Positions 10,179 through 21,706 of a stretch of 64,000 bases of DNA are shown here, piece by piece. Below the pieces are notes generated by a model. The model had not been told where the DNA came from, did not search any database, and was given only the letters and a program-made list of their open reading frames with translations. The DNA lies in NCBI GenBank assembly GCA_946800325.1, contig OX326961.1, positions 53,611,793-53,675,792 of the forward strand, in the 5' to 3' direction. Numbering within the stretch: position 1 is the first letter of the stretch; the number at the start of each line of letters is the position of its first letter. The DNA is from Luzula sylvatica (taxonomy: Eukaryota; Streptophyta; Magnoliopsida; Poales; Juncaceae). Position numbers and translations under genes: made by a program.

Positions 10179-11049
10179 AACTCGAGAAGATTACCACCAA
10201 CGATCGCGAGTACGAGTACTCCACCAAGTATGAACCTAATCTCCGATTCACGTGGCAAATCAGAAATAACATCCTCGCTCCCGTCGTCAAACTCAAAACC
10301 AATCTAGAAGGCCGAAACAAGGTCTTGATATACAACCTTTGGTATCAAGATTCGCCCACTATTAATGTCCCGTACCTCATCATTCGGCACATGGAGTACG
10401 CCCTACGGGTAAACACCTCCTCTCTTCCCTATGGCCACATCATTTCATTGGCATGCGTGAAATTGGGCATAGTCATCCCGGACACGGAATGGCCGGTCGG
10501 AGTCACTCCTACCGAGAACCTTGCGCACCCGGATCGACTCGAAAGTCTCGGACTCACCCGCAAGAGTAGATCCGGAGGTCGCTCGGATTACTATATTGTT
10601 AATGATCGCCGAGCCGGACCTTAGTTCTTTCCGGAAATCCCCGCCGAGTGGGTTCGATTCGATCCACCGGCCCAAGACGCAAACAACGCACCGGACCAAT
10701 CGCGACCAAGGAAACGACAAGCCATAGGAGAACCGGGTGAAAGTTCCGGCTCGGGAACTCAACCGTCGCTCACTCTTGACGAGATTCGTTCACTCTTGAA
10801 TTCACCCGCAACACCGTAAACGCGGCCCGAGCTGAGATCCTCGCCAACAACGAAGTCACCCGCACTACCGTAAATGCGGCCCGAGGTGAGATCCTCACCG
10901 ACAACCAACTCACCCGATCTCATGCTTTTAACCACCGTGAAGAAACCTATAGCTACATGGATCGTCGTCTAGATGCCATAACCCGTCGTCTCAACCGATT
11001 CAACAATGATAACGATGATGAGAACGATAACTCACCCGGAGACGATTAG
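10179..11049 (+). pseudogene. Second ORF of element B, C-terminal half, with premature stop
   Basis: Continues the frame left at 2591 once element A and one copy of GGAAG are discounted: SYHGNDSE is followed by ELEKITTNDREYEY, matching SYHGNDSDEVDKITTND in element A. Conserved stretches include VLIYNLWYQDSPTINVP and LPYGHIISLACVKLG. A TAG at about 10622 stops the frame where the element A copy has Tyr (RAGPYYFPEIP). Beyond it the homologous reading continues, with a shift, to a stop near 11049 after an acidic tail (NDNDDENDNSPGDD). It was therefore probably already defective, apart from the insertion. Confidence 0.7.
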
Positions 11050-11548
11050 AGAGGAGAGTGTGTCTAAATAACTCATTAGAGTCTAAACCTACTTTTATTT
11101 TAAATTAATAGTAGTATATTTCATATGTTGTGTTTTGAATTATGTTGAATGCATGTTTGCATCTCAAGTTTATGATTGTACGAATTCATGTTTAAACTTT
11201 TGATTCCGATCTCCAAGTGTTTTGAATTTTGTACGTGAAAAATGTTTGAATTAAGTGTCACATTTCATGATTAAAATATCTATATAAATATTTCACAAAT
11301 CTATATCAAAACCATTCATCGTATGCGAGATATCCAACTACATAAAAGTCTAACCAATTGTGGTTTGCAATTAGTTAGGGGGAGCTTGTATGTAGGGGGA
11401 GCTTTCCTTCATGATTTTTTTTCATTTCATTTCCTTTTGATCCATTTTCGAAAAGGGGGAGAAAAGATAATCATAATGGAAAGATACTCGATAATCGATG
11501 CATCTCTCCAAATCGACATTGTTTTGAAATGAATCAAAAGGGGGAGTT
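11050..11548 (+). other. 3' untranslated region and polypurine tract of element B
   Basis: Non-coding DNA after the second ORF, with repeated AGGGGGAGCTT tracts near 11377-11402. It ends in AATCAAAAGGGGGAGTT (about 11532-11548) right before the 3' LTR. Confidence 0.75.
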
Positions 11549-13058
11549 TGTTGGTTCAAATTTCCGATTGTTTGATTATCTCAAAAACAATGTCGATACT
11601 ACTAACGAAATCTATCGAGGAAAATGTGTAGGAGATAGGTACAAAATAAAATGAGAAGATCAATCAAGAATAGCAACGAACAAGACATCGAAGAATCGCG
11701 AAGAAGATCAAGATGTAGAAGAATCACGGAATCAAGACATCGAAGATTCCGCAAGTTGGGATATCAATATAATCACCAAAACATAGTATAGGTATCCCTA
11801 AACTTGTTTATGTATGATTAAGCTCAAAATAAAGTCAAACAATTATATTCGAAATCCATCAAATTGATGAATTAAAATAAAAGGCTGAAATCAGTATGTC
11901 CGTTACAACGGAACTCATTGTCCGTTATAACGGACATACTCGTCCTATTCAAGATTGGAATTCACAACATAGTCCGTTATAACGGATTAACCAATCCGTT
12001 ATAACGGACTCAATCAAAGCGTTGTAACGGAGTAATGTCCGTTACAACGCTAATTAAATCCAAACTTGAAGGATGTCACAGAAGTATGTCCGTTACAACG
12101 GACATATATGTCCGTTGTAACGGACATTGAACTCACTTCAGTATAATACTCCTCTCTTCATGTCCGTTGTAACGGATTAACCAATCCGTTATAACGGAAT
12201 GCCTTATAGCGTTGTAACGGAGTATTCTCCGTTACAGCGGGAATTAAATTCTAAACTGAAGTAGAGTTCGCAGTATGACGTCCGTTATAACGGACACAAT
12301 AGTCCGTTGCAACAGACTTCATAACACAGACTTCCATTATAACGGACATATAGTCCGTTGTAACGGACTGTGTAACAATTCGAATATAACAGCCGTAACG
12401 GCTAGTTTTGACTTATGGTCCGTTATAACGGACATTAAGTCCGTTATAACGGACTATGCAGAAAATACAAGGTTGGGAAGGGTCTATGTGTTCTATAAAT
12501 AGAACCCTTCCCTCATTTTCTCTGTAGACTTTAATCATCCAAATTATACATTTAAAAGAGAGAAACCTTGCAAGCTCTTGAGCTCTTAATCTTCTAAAAC
12601 AATCTTAGAGATTAATCCTTCTTTCTCACTTATTCAAATACGATTCCCAACTTGCGTGATCGATCACGTTTTAGTTCGTATTTAGAAATTGTAATAGGCT
12701 ACATAAAGTGTAAAGCCTCCTATAGATCGATAGAAAACGTGTAAATCGATCTAGGCAAAAACCTTGTAATCGAGTGAGTTGGAATTCAATCGAACGCCAA
12801 AAAGGCACAAGACATTTCCGGAGACGTAGGTACTTGCCACTAATCGAATCGGTCGATTAAGCAAGTAAAGGGTGAGTTAAAGCTACAGAGCAACCACCTA
12901 CCGAACTCCGTAATAAACATCGTGTGTTCAAGTGTTTGGTATTTTCTACTCTATTTAAATTTCATTAATTAGCTTCCGCAAGTAGAATTTGTATACCTAG
13001 TCGAAAATTGCCCACTAGGTTACCTATTCACCCCCCTCTAGGTTAGAATTAACCAACA
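11549..13058 (+). repeat. 3' LTR of element B (1510 bp)
   Basis: Begins TGTTGGTTCAAATTTCC and ends AGAATTAACCAACA. U3 holds a dense palindrome array (11897-12453), followed by a TATAAATAG box at about 12494-12502. The last ~450 bp, with GATCGATCACGTTTTAGTTC and AAATCGATCTAGGC, are homologous to the R-U5 part of the element A LTR. The U3 parts differ beyond the first 240 bp. Confidence 0.9.
11897..12453 (+). repeat. Palindrome array in element B LTR, higher-order repeat
   Basis: At least seven perfect TCCGTTATAACGGA palindromes (for example 11921-11934) and many CCGTTGTAACGG or CCGTTACAACGG near-palindromes. Some extend to 18-bp palindromes such as TGTCCGTTATAACGGACA. They sit in a tandem unit of about 180 bp (roughly 11890-12065, 12080-12250, then a partial third), each unit holding several motifs in the same order. 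The array ends about 40 bp before the TATA box. Confidence 0.88.
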
Positions 13059-14447
13059 TGCAAGTGGGTTTTCAAGAAGAAGACCGACATGGATGGGAAT
13101 GTAAACACTTATAAGGCACGGCTTGTGGCGAAAGGTTTCAAACAAATTCATGGTGTAGACTATGAAGAAACGTTTTCTCCCGTAGCAATGCTTAAATGCA
13201 TACGGATATTACTTGCTATCTCTGTGTATTATGACTACGAGATTTTGCAAATGGATGTCAAAACCACATTCCTTAACGGGAATTTAGAAGAGGATGTGTA
13301 CATGACACAGCCCGAGGGTTTTGTCGATTTAAAGAGTCCGGATAAAGTGTGCAAGTTGCAACGATCCATTTATGGATTAAAGCAAGCTTCTCGGAGTTGG
13401 AACATACGTTTCGATGAAGTTATAAATGAATATAATTTCGTGAAAAACGTAGAGGAACCTTGTGTATACAAGAAGGCTAGTGGGAGACGCGTAGTATTTC
13501 TTGTACTATATGTAGACGACATCTTGATCATAGGAAACGACATTCCCATGCTTACGGATGTTAAGAAGTATTTAAATACTCATTTCTCTATGAAAGATTT
13601 GGGCGAGGCCGCTTATATATTAGGCGTGAGGATTTATAGAGATAGATCCAAGAAGTTACTCGGCTTGAGTCAAAGCACGTACATCGACAAAGTGTTGAAA
13701 CGGTTTTCAATGCAAGATTCGAAGAAAGGACTTCTTCCAATGTCGAGTGGCATATCGTATTCTAAAACTCAATGTCCGACATCGAGTAACGATAAGAATG
13801 CGATGAGTATTGTTCCATATGCTTCTGCGGTTGGATCAATTATGTATGCCATGATTTGTACGCGCCCCGATGTGTCGTATGCATTGAGCTTCGTTTCGCG
13901 TTACCAATCTAATCCAAGGGATATGCACTGGATCGCGGTTAAGAACATCCTTAAGTACTTACGAAGAACTAATGATCAATTTCTAATTTATGGTGGAAAG
14001 ACATCCGGGTTGGTCATTAATGGATATACCGACGCCAGTTTCCAAACATGTGTCGATGACTTTCGATCACAAAGTGGATACGTCTTTTGTCTAAATGGTG
14101 GAGCGGTAGTATGGAAGAGTTCCAAACAACCCCCGATAGCAGACTCTACAACTGAATCGGAGTATATTGCGGCTTCGGAAGCTGCAAAGGAGGCGGTATG
14201 GATCAAGAAGTTTGTGTCCGAACTTGGAGTAGTCCCGAGTATCTCGGAACCTGTGGTTGTGTATTGCGACAATACGGGAGCGATAGCACAGTCCAAGGAA
14301 CCGAGGGCACATCATCGCTCCAAACACATACTCAGAAAATTTCACTTGATCCGTGAGATTTTAAAACGAAAGGATGTGATCATTGAAAAGATTGATACTG
14401 ACAGGAATGTTGCGGACCCGTTTACTAAGCCACGCTCGCAAGCTTAG
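13059..14447 (+). CDS. copia pol, reverse transcriptase and RNase H (partial, no 5' end)
   Basis: The frame is open from the junction with element B (CKWVFKKKTDMDGN) to the stop at 14445-14447. RT is recognised by YKARLVAKGF, MDVKTTFLNGNL, the catalytic LYVDDILI near 13510 and MKDLGEAAYILG. RNase H follows with YTDASF, TTESEYIAASEA and VVYCDNTGAI, carrying the expected acidic residues. HHRSKHI and NVADPFTKP close the domain. No stop or frameshift was seen in the 463 visible codons, so this copy was probably intact before element B interrupted it. It copies element RNA into DNA in cytoplasmic particles (family knowledge). Confidence 0.9.
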   Translation, partial: CKWVFKKKTDMDGNVNTYKARLVAKGFKQIHGVDYEETFSPVAMLKCIRILLAISVYYDYEILQMDVKTTFLNGNLEEDVYMTQPEGFVDLKSPDKVCKLQRSIYGLKQASRSWNIRFDEVINEYNFVKNVEEPCVYKKASGRRVVFLVLYVDDILIIGNDIPMLTDVKKYLNTHFSMKDLGEAAYILGVRIYRDRSKKLLGLSQSTYIDKVLKRFSMQDSKKGLLPMSSGISYSKTQCPTSSNDKNAMSIVPYASAVGSIMYAMICTRPDVSYALSFVSRYQSNPRDMHWIAVKNILKYLRRTNDQFLIYGGKTSGLVINGYTDASFQTCVDDFRSQSGYVFCLNGGAVVWKSSKQPPIADSTTESEYIAASEAAKEAVWIKKFVSELGVVPSISEPVVVYCDNTGAIAQSKEPRAHHRSKHILRKFHLIREILKRKDVIIEKIDTDRNVADPFTKPRSQA

Positions 14448-15647
14448 CACGATTACCATGCGAAAGCTATAGGTTTGAGATACCTAGAGGAGGAAGACAG
14501 TAGTTAGTTATCTAAATCGATAGTTTCGTAGGACGAGATTAGTCTAATAAATTATTAAACTTTGTATCACCCCAAACTTATCTTATATTAATGCAATTTC
14601 GAGATTTTAAAATTTTTCATTTGCATTTACCTTATATGAAAACTGTGTGCGGGTTGTGTAATTTGATTACATGAACCCTGATTTGAACTTGTATGGACGT
14701 CGGCATAATACGTGATTATGTGCAGCGAAACCGTCACACTTAAAGTTTCATTTCTAAACATCCCTAGTCATGATTCAGTTTGCTTAAGAGAGAAGCACAT
14801 CTATTATCAGATAATAGACTGAACATGTACACTAGTACGTTAGCCGAGGAGATGATTATGTTTTGCTAATCATAGGACAAAGGTGTTTGTCGAATCGGGA
14901 ACGTAGATATATGCTAGGTGACATATATTGGATATGATCGAAGCCGCGAGACCATGACATGGTTTAGTCATTATGGATGGACTCGCGACGAGTAGGGTAT
15001 TAGGTTCTTCATACTTGAGGGGACCATCAATTGCGTTACGTGCGTAACACAATACTTTGATATGACCTTACGCTCACCGTAACAGGGAGTCAAAACGGTC
15101 ATCATTGGTTATTGTCCGAAACACGGAATTCAATATGAGTCTCCAAGATAGGAATTGTTTATTAATGATTAATATCGATTGAAATTGATTAACGAAAACT
15201 ACGGCCGTAGTCAATGATATTAATGATTAATATCGATTGAAATTGTTAACTCAGTTCGGAATCGAGGAATAAGTATAGTTAATCAAAATATAAGGATGAC
15301 TACCACCATGCCTTTTGATTAACAGATATCGCTAACAAGAGAACTAATAACCGCTATTCGAGATAGGCACAATGATCACAATCATTTTTCGTTTTAACAT
15401 GGGTAGCCATGATGGAGTGACTAGATCCCGCTCATGGGCTTGTATGGCTTTGGAAACAGCCTACTGCCATCGTTAAACGTACCTACATGGTCACACAACG
15501 AGTCGTACTAAGTCGGGCTTGATTACAAAATTGGCAAATAGGATGTGCATAGCTTGGTATGTTGATACGCAAGCTATATTCTCTAAGATCGTGCATATTG
15601 GATATGCATGAGTACCTTTTAGGTAGATCTTAAATTGAGTGGGAGAC
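14448..15647 (+). other. 3' untranslated region of element C
   Basis: Long non-coding leader to the 3' LTR, with a local ~45-bp repeat (ATTAATGATTAATATCGATT at about 15164 and 15220). No supported gene. It ends in the purine-rich GAGTGGGAGAC. Confidence 0.65.
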
Positions 15648-16632
15648 TGAAGGAAATACAGTTTCGGATCAACCGTAAAAGTGTACACAAGGATGAACGA
15701 ATGTAATCGTACATTAGTGGTCATAACTTTCAGTAGGAAAATCCAATTTGAATGTTTCAAATTGGGTTAGATAGATAATAAGATTATATATAACCTTCAT
15801 GTAGAAATATATTTCATATGAACGAAGTATCAGTGTCGTTTCTATGAAATACTGAAAGGGTGAAATAGTATGACATACAGTTAGTAAAACTGTCATAACT
15901 TTTGCATACTAACTCCAATTGGGCCAGGACCAATTGGGTTGGGTAGCTAATAAGATTATCTACAACTTTATTGAAGGTTAATTGTCTGTCAGAAGAATTT
16001 ACCAATTTCGTATGGACAGAATACTGAACAGGATACATGCAGTTTTCTGTGTGAAAAGGTGTATATTGGATATACATGTCTTTTGCCCCATCCTAATCCT
16101 ATGAGATATAAATAGGATATTTCTCTCTCCTCTAGATGGTTCAATTCAGTCCAATTCATTCTATCAAGAGTATTATCCAGAATATTGAGAGTCATCTTTC
16201 TGAGAGTGAAAAAGTGCGAAGAGATATAACCTAGAAAAAAGAGTTTTTCACGGTGTAGAGAATCAATCTAATCGAGCAAGTTCGCCGGTGCTTTGTCTAG
16301 ACAGTTGCACCCGCGACAGACGTCTTCCGACTCAAGATGGATACACGTAGAGGAGCGACACGTGTGGCTCTTCGATTGTGATCGATCCGGAGGAACGTTA
16401 ATCGTGAACGAGCGGTGAAAGACGCGTGGTGTGGGCCGCGCGGATTGTCACCAACGTGACAGGAGGAAGAAGAATATCAATCAACCCTTCGAGTGCAATC
16501 AATTTTGCACCGGTATGAATCTATCCTTCTTATTGCATCGTACCCTTGAAGTCATGGCGTGATCTTGTATTTTGGGAACCGGACCGGGCCTTCATATCCG
16601 CTGCGCGGGCCCGGGGTCGGGATAAATTTCCA
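15648..16632 (+). repeat. 3' LTR of element C
   Basis: Begins TGAAGGAAATACAGTTTCGG after the polypurine tract and ends ATAAATTTCCA, where the interrupted element D frame resumes. A TATAAATA box lies at about 16107-16114. It shares its start and its GC-rich end (CCGCTGCGCGGG) with the solo LTR at 38678-39638, but lacks the palindrome array found there. Confidence 0.85.
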
Positions 16633-18257
16633 GCACGGCTTCATATCAACCGTACTACGATGAAATCCCTCAACCTCGAGCTACCCGAAGAGAAATGGAA
16701 AGGAAAGAAGATTTATCTTGGTCATTTGCGAATTTTTGGGAGCATCTCGTATGTCCATATCGACGCAGAGAAGAGGGACAAACTAGACACGAAGGCCCAA
16801 AGATGTGTGTTCATTGGTTATAGATCGAATTACTTCGGTTATCGATTTTTGATCGAGGAAGGTCGAAGAATAATTCGGTCAAGACACGCAATCTTTAATG
16901 AAGGGGACTCTGCAAGAACAGGTTCGGTTCCGGAGGCGAATCAAAACCAGAGGAGAGTGTCCATCAAATCACGAGCAATGAAGAGTCGAGCGAGTCCTAG
17001 GAAGACGAGTTTTCGGTCCAGGATGTGATTGAAAATTTGAATGAATACGTGCATGAAATCGCGCAAGACGAAAGCCCAGAAACTCTGATTTTGAGACGAT
17101 CAAGCCGGAGAATTAAGCCTGCAAACCGTTATTCACCATCACTCCATCATTTATTGCTAACTGATGCAGGGTGAACCAGAAGGCTACCGAGAGGCGGTAC
17201 ACGGAAGTGATTCGGTCAAGTGGGAGCGCGCGATGAAAGAGTAGATTGCGTCTCTCCGGAAGAACAATACTTGGGAAATGACCCGGTTTCCAGATGGCCA
17301 GAAGATGCAGCAAAACAAATGGGTCTACCGAGTGAAGGACGAGTCAGATGGCAGCAAGAGATACAAGCCGAGACTGGTAGTCAAGGGGTTTCTTCAGAAG
17401 AAGGAAATCGACTACACGGAGGTGTTCTCGCCGGTGGTGAAGCTGACGACTATTCGCACGGTGTTAAGTATTGTAGTAGCGGAGGATTTGCACCTCGATC
17501 AAATGGATGTCAAGAAGGCGTTCCTTCATGGCGATTTGGAGGAGGACATCTATATGGTGCAACCTGAAGGTTTCGAGATCCCGGGAAAGGAGGATCTTGT
17601 GTGCAGGCTTAAGAAGAGCTTGTACGATTTAAAGCAGGCTCCAAGGCAGTGGTACAAGAAGTTCGACAAGTTCAAGAAATCTGAGGGGGAGAAGAAGAAG
17701 ATGGAGAACATGCCGTATTCATCGGAAGTGGTAGCCTAATGTACGCCATGGTGTACACGAGACCCGACATTTCTCATGCAGTGGGAGTCGCGAGCCGGTT
17801 CATGGCGAACCCCGACATCGAGCACTGGGAGACGGTTAAGTGGCTACTGAGATACTTGAAGGGCACCGCAAGCATGGCGCTTTGCTACAAGAAAGGTGGC
17901 ACGAGTTTGCAAGGCTTTGTAGATGCTGACCTAGGAGATGATGTGGATAGTCGGAAGAGCACTTCCGGTTATGTCTTCACGATGGGAGGCACGGCGGTGA
18001 TTTCGATGTCCATCCAACTGAATTATCACTACATCCGGAAATTTGTGAAGTACGGGATCATGTCGTCAGAGAAGATCCAAGGTGACAAGAATGATGCAGA
18101 TATGCCGACCAAGGAAGTCCCCACCGACAAGCTGAGGCTGTGCGTCGCCTCTGTGGGGGCAGGTCACGTAAGCCGTGGGAGCTGTCGCCGGAGTCAAGGA
18201 AGTCCCGCTCGGGAAGGGAGAAAAGGAGATTGGTGCAAAAGTCTCCAAGTGGGAGAT
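16633..18257 (+). pseudogene. Element D: copia pol remnant (integrase end, RT, RNase H), multiply deleted
   Basis: Closely related to the intact element G (51218-55111). It starts in the integrase end (NRTTMKSLNLELPEEKW) and runs through RT ([20 protein letters not shown]). A deletion at about 17691 removes the YVDD core, and a second at about 18003 removes most of RNase H. A stop near 17026 and frame changes also occur. The fragments are readable at 16633-17028, 17278-17739 and 17739-18347. It cannot make active enzyme. High similarity to G shows that the family was active more than once here. Confidence 0.88.
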
Positions 18258-18616
18258 TGTTATGGTATGGAGACTTTTGGAAACCCGAGAATTCGAAAAT
18301 TGGAAAAAGGAAACCTTGAAGAGATAGGAAAGCTCTCCATATATTGATATTGCCATGATTGAATGGTAATTAAGGCAATGATTATTTCCTTCTATTATTT
18401 TCTTGTATTGGATAGGAGTTTGGCTATAACTTGAGGGCTAGGCTAGAGTTTTATTCATTCTAACAAAGCACAAACAATTGTATTCTCTCTTTCTCCAGTA
18501 TAGTAAAATAGTTTGAGTGCCAACGGCCGTTGTTTTTTCCCTTCGGGGTTTCAACGTAAAACTACTTGTGTTCGTGTGTTGTTCTTGTGTGTGTGTTTGC
18601 GGGGACGATCCTAACA
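18258..18616 (+). repeat. 3' LTR of element D
   Basis: TGTTATGGTATGGAG...GATCCTAACA, 359 bp, preceded by the AAGTGGGAGAT polypurine tract. It matches the LTRs of element G (50828-51176 and 55197-55558). Like the G 3' LTR, it has two tandem copies of the ~13-bp TTATTTCCTTGTA-type unit. Confidence 0.9.
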
Positions 18617-19764
18617 GTATTTGTATTAAAAAAAAAAATCCTTTGCATTAACCATGCATGGTGTTTTTGGGAGACAGCTATCAGCTCTGCATTAACAAGC
18701 TGACGCACGCTGATTCAATCAGCAATGCCATCGGGAAATAGGGAGGGACCATATATGCCCTCCTAAGGAATTTATATTCCTAGTTTAGCAGAGGTGTTTA
18801 GTTATATTATGTTATTAAATAAATATTGGTTAGTGTCAAAGTAGGGTTAATCTCTAATAGAGGATGTAAACACTTTCAATTAATATTGGTTAGTGACAAC
18901 TCCTCACAGCTTCTTCTAGCCAATGAAGTTGGGAATGAGCCTGATGTAGAGCATTTGAAATCCCTAATGAGGTTTGCAAATTACTAATCCTCAATTCTTG
19001 CAAATCATTTTGAACTGTTCCATTTTTATGTGATGCAAAATGAGTGAAGTTCTGGAAATCTTTCGGTTAATCTCATTCCAATCCAATCTGAATTCCAAAA
19101 ATTTATTAAACTTCCACTTTTAATTTCAATTTCACACTTGAATTGAAGAACTCATACAATTTGGTATCATTCCAAAATATGAATGTCTACGATTGTATTT
19201 CATCTCCTCTAGACAGTACTTGTGCATTTCATCTATTAAAATTCACCCATTTTGAGTAGTTCCCCCCCTGCCTAGAATAATTTCATACGACGAGTGGGGT
19301 GACGGTGAATCTGAGAGATTCTGAACATGGCGCGACATGGTAAAAATCTGGGCGTGTCTCCTCTCAATTTGGGGACGTAATTTGGCCCAGGATAATAATT
19401 TGGATTTTTTTAATAATTTGTACATACATAAAAAAAAAAGGAGGTACCTAAATGCGAACCGAGTTCTTATACTCGGTCGAGCCTGACCATAGACTAGGTA
19501 GGATTAGTTAAATCACTCACTAATCCTACAACAAACTATGTGCATAATTTTCTTGTGATCAATAAATTAAAATACTTGCATCTTTTTCAAAAAAAAAAAT
19601 TCATAAATACAATTTCACTATATATATTCAAATTTATGGCAGGAAAATTATCAAACAAAACGAAAAAAAGAAAAGAAAAAGAAATGATTGAGCCCTTCAT
19701 TATCGTGTTCCCATGCTTACAATAGTTCAATACTATTATCTTAGATAAACTTATATGTAGAAAT
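18617..19764. other. 3' flank of GRAS-1A, left edge of the duplicated gene unit
   Basis: No gene. From about 18770 the sequence (AATTTATATTCCTAG..., GCCTGATGTAGAGCATTTG..., CATACGACGAGTGGGGTGAC) recurs in the same order at 42090-44330 and 56480-61600. It therefore marks the left part of the duplicated unit. Element insertions present in the other two units are absent here, so it serves as an empty-site reference. Confidence 0.7.
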
Positions 19765-21553
19765 TTAATAATTTGTTTGTCTTGGATGCCATGTCGAAAA
19801 AGCACTCATCACCCGTCCCTTCCATCCGATAAGAAGACATTTGTTATCATTCTCGACAAAAAAATCCTTATTTTAAACTTCTCTCATCTTATTCTTCATT
19901 TTCTTGAATATTGCTCACTCCAGACGAAACTGCTCAAATCCTGCTCTCGAGTTCCGGCAATGCCATTGCCTATACGTTTCTGGCCTTACAAACCTTTCCG
20001 AACCCTCACATGATATCACATTAATCGCCAAAGGCCCCATACGTTATTTTCTAAGAACCATCTTTGTTTATTGTCTTGCGGTATGGTAGCCTCATAACTA
20101 TCAAATAATGCAGAGATAAAAAGTAGCATTTGCTTAAAACGATCGGCAAAAAACAAACCATTTAATGATGCATTGATAATAGTTTGAATGAAAACATGTG
20201 GGTTCATTTGCCTTATAATATCAAGAATTCGATTTTTAGGATTGTACGTTAAATCTGTTTCGTCCCCAATATTTTCTAAACCATGCAGACAATTTACAAT
20301 AAGCACCTCGTCTTTCTCAATGTTGAGATCTTCGACATGAATTTCATCCCATTTTGTACATATCCCTCTATACTCAAGAGGCACGCCAAAGGCTCTTGAA
20401 AAACACGCAAATTGCCGCTCTGTCACTTCAATTCGTTGAACAGGTGAGGAACCTTATTCCAAAGCTTCGATATTTGTTATTCGAAGTTTTGGAGGTCCTC
20501 CTTCCATTTTAGAGAGTGCATGAATTAGACATGGCCAAGTAAAGCCAAATTCAGGGCCAAGATTTATGATATGTAATTTTGATGCTTTTATGATATGTAA
20601 TTTATGATATGTATCGTTGGTGAAGTATGGGGAAGCCATAAAAATCGGAGACGATAATAAAAAGATGCGTACACCATCTAAGTATTCTGTCATAGCAACT
20701 TGTGGAGCCACACGTGGTTTGAAGAGGTCATTACTAGTTCCATTTAAACGAGCTTCGAGTCCTTTGACCAAAATGTGGGCCATTCTCTGCACTCCGTCGC
20801 CGTCAGGAGAAGAGTGCTTCCTTATCTGCTTTATTAATTGATCAGCGTGTTGATTATCGTTAATAGATATTGCTTGTGAACAACAGATAAGAAGAGTTCT
20901 GAGATCAACTAAACTCTCACCGGTTTCTATCTTACTTCGTGAATTCTTTCGATTCTGCATGATTTCCCGAAGACGAAGGGCTTCTTTTGCAAAATGTTAT
21001 TCATGCAAAACGAATACCTTATCAATCACCACTCTTGGTTGTTAAAATAAAGCACAGAAATTTTGCACTTTCGTTCTTCCACGAGTGACAAGTCCCCACA
21101 ATTTGTGTGCTTTTTATCCTTCAACCTCCCGAGATCCTTATCTTTTACCTCACATTCGTTTAACTTCCTTTCAATTGAATTACAATTCTTTTTAGCATGT
21201 AAATCAAGGACCAATTTGTTATCATTAATACTGGGGACAAACTTCATTCCTTCTTCGAACCCTTTCTCAAATTCTAAAGCGGGTAAGCCAATCTGATGGG
21301 AACCAAAGAAGCTACCCATTGAACTTGAAAACCCATGATGCCAGTTTGGATGTGGTAGGCTACTCGGAAAGGACGGATAATTTTTGCCAAGAATATCATA
21401 AAATGATTTCTCGATGGTTTGAAGAGCTGCCTCCTTAGGATGTACACCATTATTTTCGTCGTTGTTATCTTCGAAAAGTACCGTGCTTATGTTTTGCAAT
21501 GCTTCATCATTGGAAATCTTGTAAATGTCGTGCTTCGAAGGAAATCTTTCCAT
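19765..21553 (-). pseudogene. GRAS-1A: LISCL-type GRAS transcription factor, frameshifted
   Basis: Read on the minus strand, the fragments 21553-21026, 20960-20454 and 20426-20016, plus the end to 19765, follow GRAS-3A from start to stop. The N-terminal part (MERFPSKHDIYKI...) includes the LISCL-typical FEEGMKFVP. The middle has the leucine heptad region I (TLLICCSQAISINDNQ) and a VHIID-like LHIINLG. The end has KWDEIHVEDLN and NKQRWFLENN. Frame is lost near 21026, near 20450 and near 20020, and a small local duplication (GATATGTAATTT, about 20570-20610) disturbs the VHIID region. No transposon lies inside. Subtype A. GRAS proteins are nuclear transcription regulators (family knowledge); this copy should be non-functional. 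Confidence 0.88.
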
Positions 21554-21706
21554 ATCTTCAAAGGAAAAAGAAAAAAACAGATTGACCTAACATTCAGAGT
21601 TATCATTAAAAGTTGTTGATTACACACACATGTTGTTTCTAGTACAGCCTGATTTATAATTGCAATGATATCTTTTTTTCTGTTTACTATTTTGGAACCT
21701 AGTTTT

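Larger units (their letters stand above)
1..13058 (+). mobile_element. Element B: non-autonomous LTR retrotransposon (5' end outside window), interrupted by element A
   Basis: The plus-strand order is gag remnant (2-916), palindrome array (1481-1890), second ORF (2144-2591 continuing at 10179-11049), polypurine tract (about 11535-11548) and 3' LTR (11549-13058). The 5' LTR lies left of the window. Element A (2592-10173) interrupts it. On the right the LTR ends in ACCAACA and is followed at once by a copia RT reading frame, so B itself was inserted into copia element C. No integrase, RT or RNase H reading frame is seen in the visible part, which is why it is called non-autonomous. A has the same layout, so both belong to one family. 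Boundaries from 2592 rightwards are firm; the left end cannot be seen. Confidence 0.85.
13059..16632 (+). mobile_element. Element C: Ty1/copia retrotransposon, 3' part
   Basis: The right-hand part of a copia element interrupted by element B. It holds the RT-RNase H reading frame (13059-14447), a 1.2-kb 3' untranslated region, a GAGTGGGAGAC polypurine tract and the 3' LTR 15648-16632. Directly after the LTR, copia element D's integrase frame resumes (GCACGGCT..., compare 53016 in element G), so C was inserted into D. The left part and 5' LTR of C lie outside the window. Confidence 0.88.

Noticed and set aside
11897..12453. CRISPR-like array of regularly recurring short palindromes
   Set aside because: The motifs are 12-18 bp with variable spacing and degenerate sequence, lie in the LTR of a plant retrotransposon, and have no cas genes nearby.
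19540..20089. Small plus-strand ORFs at the left end of the GRAS array
   Set aside because: They are antisense to the GRAS-1A C-terminus or lie in its AT-rich 3' flank.
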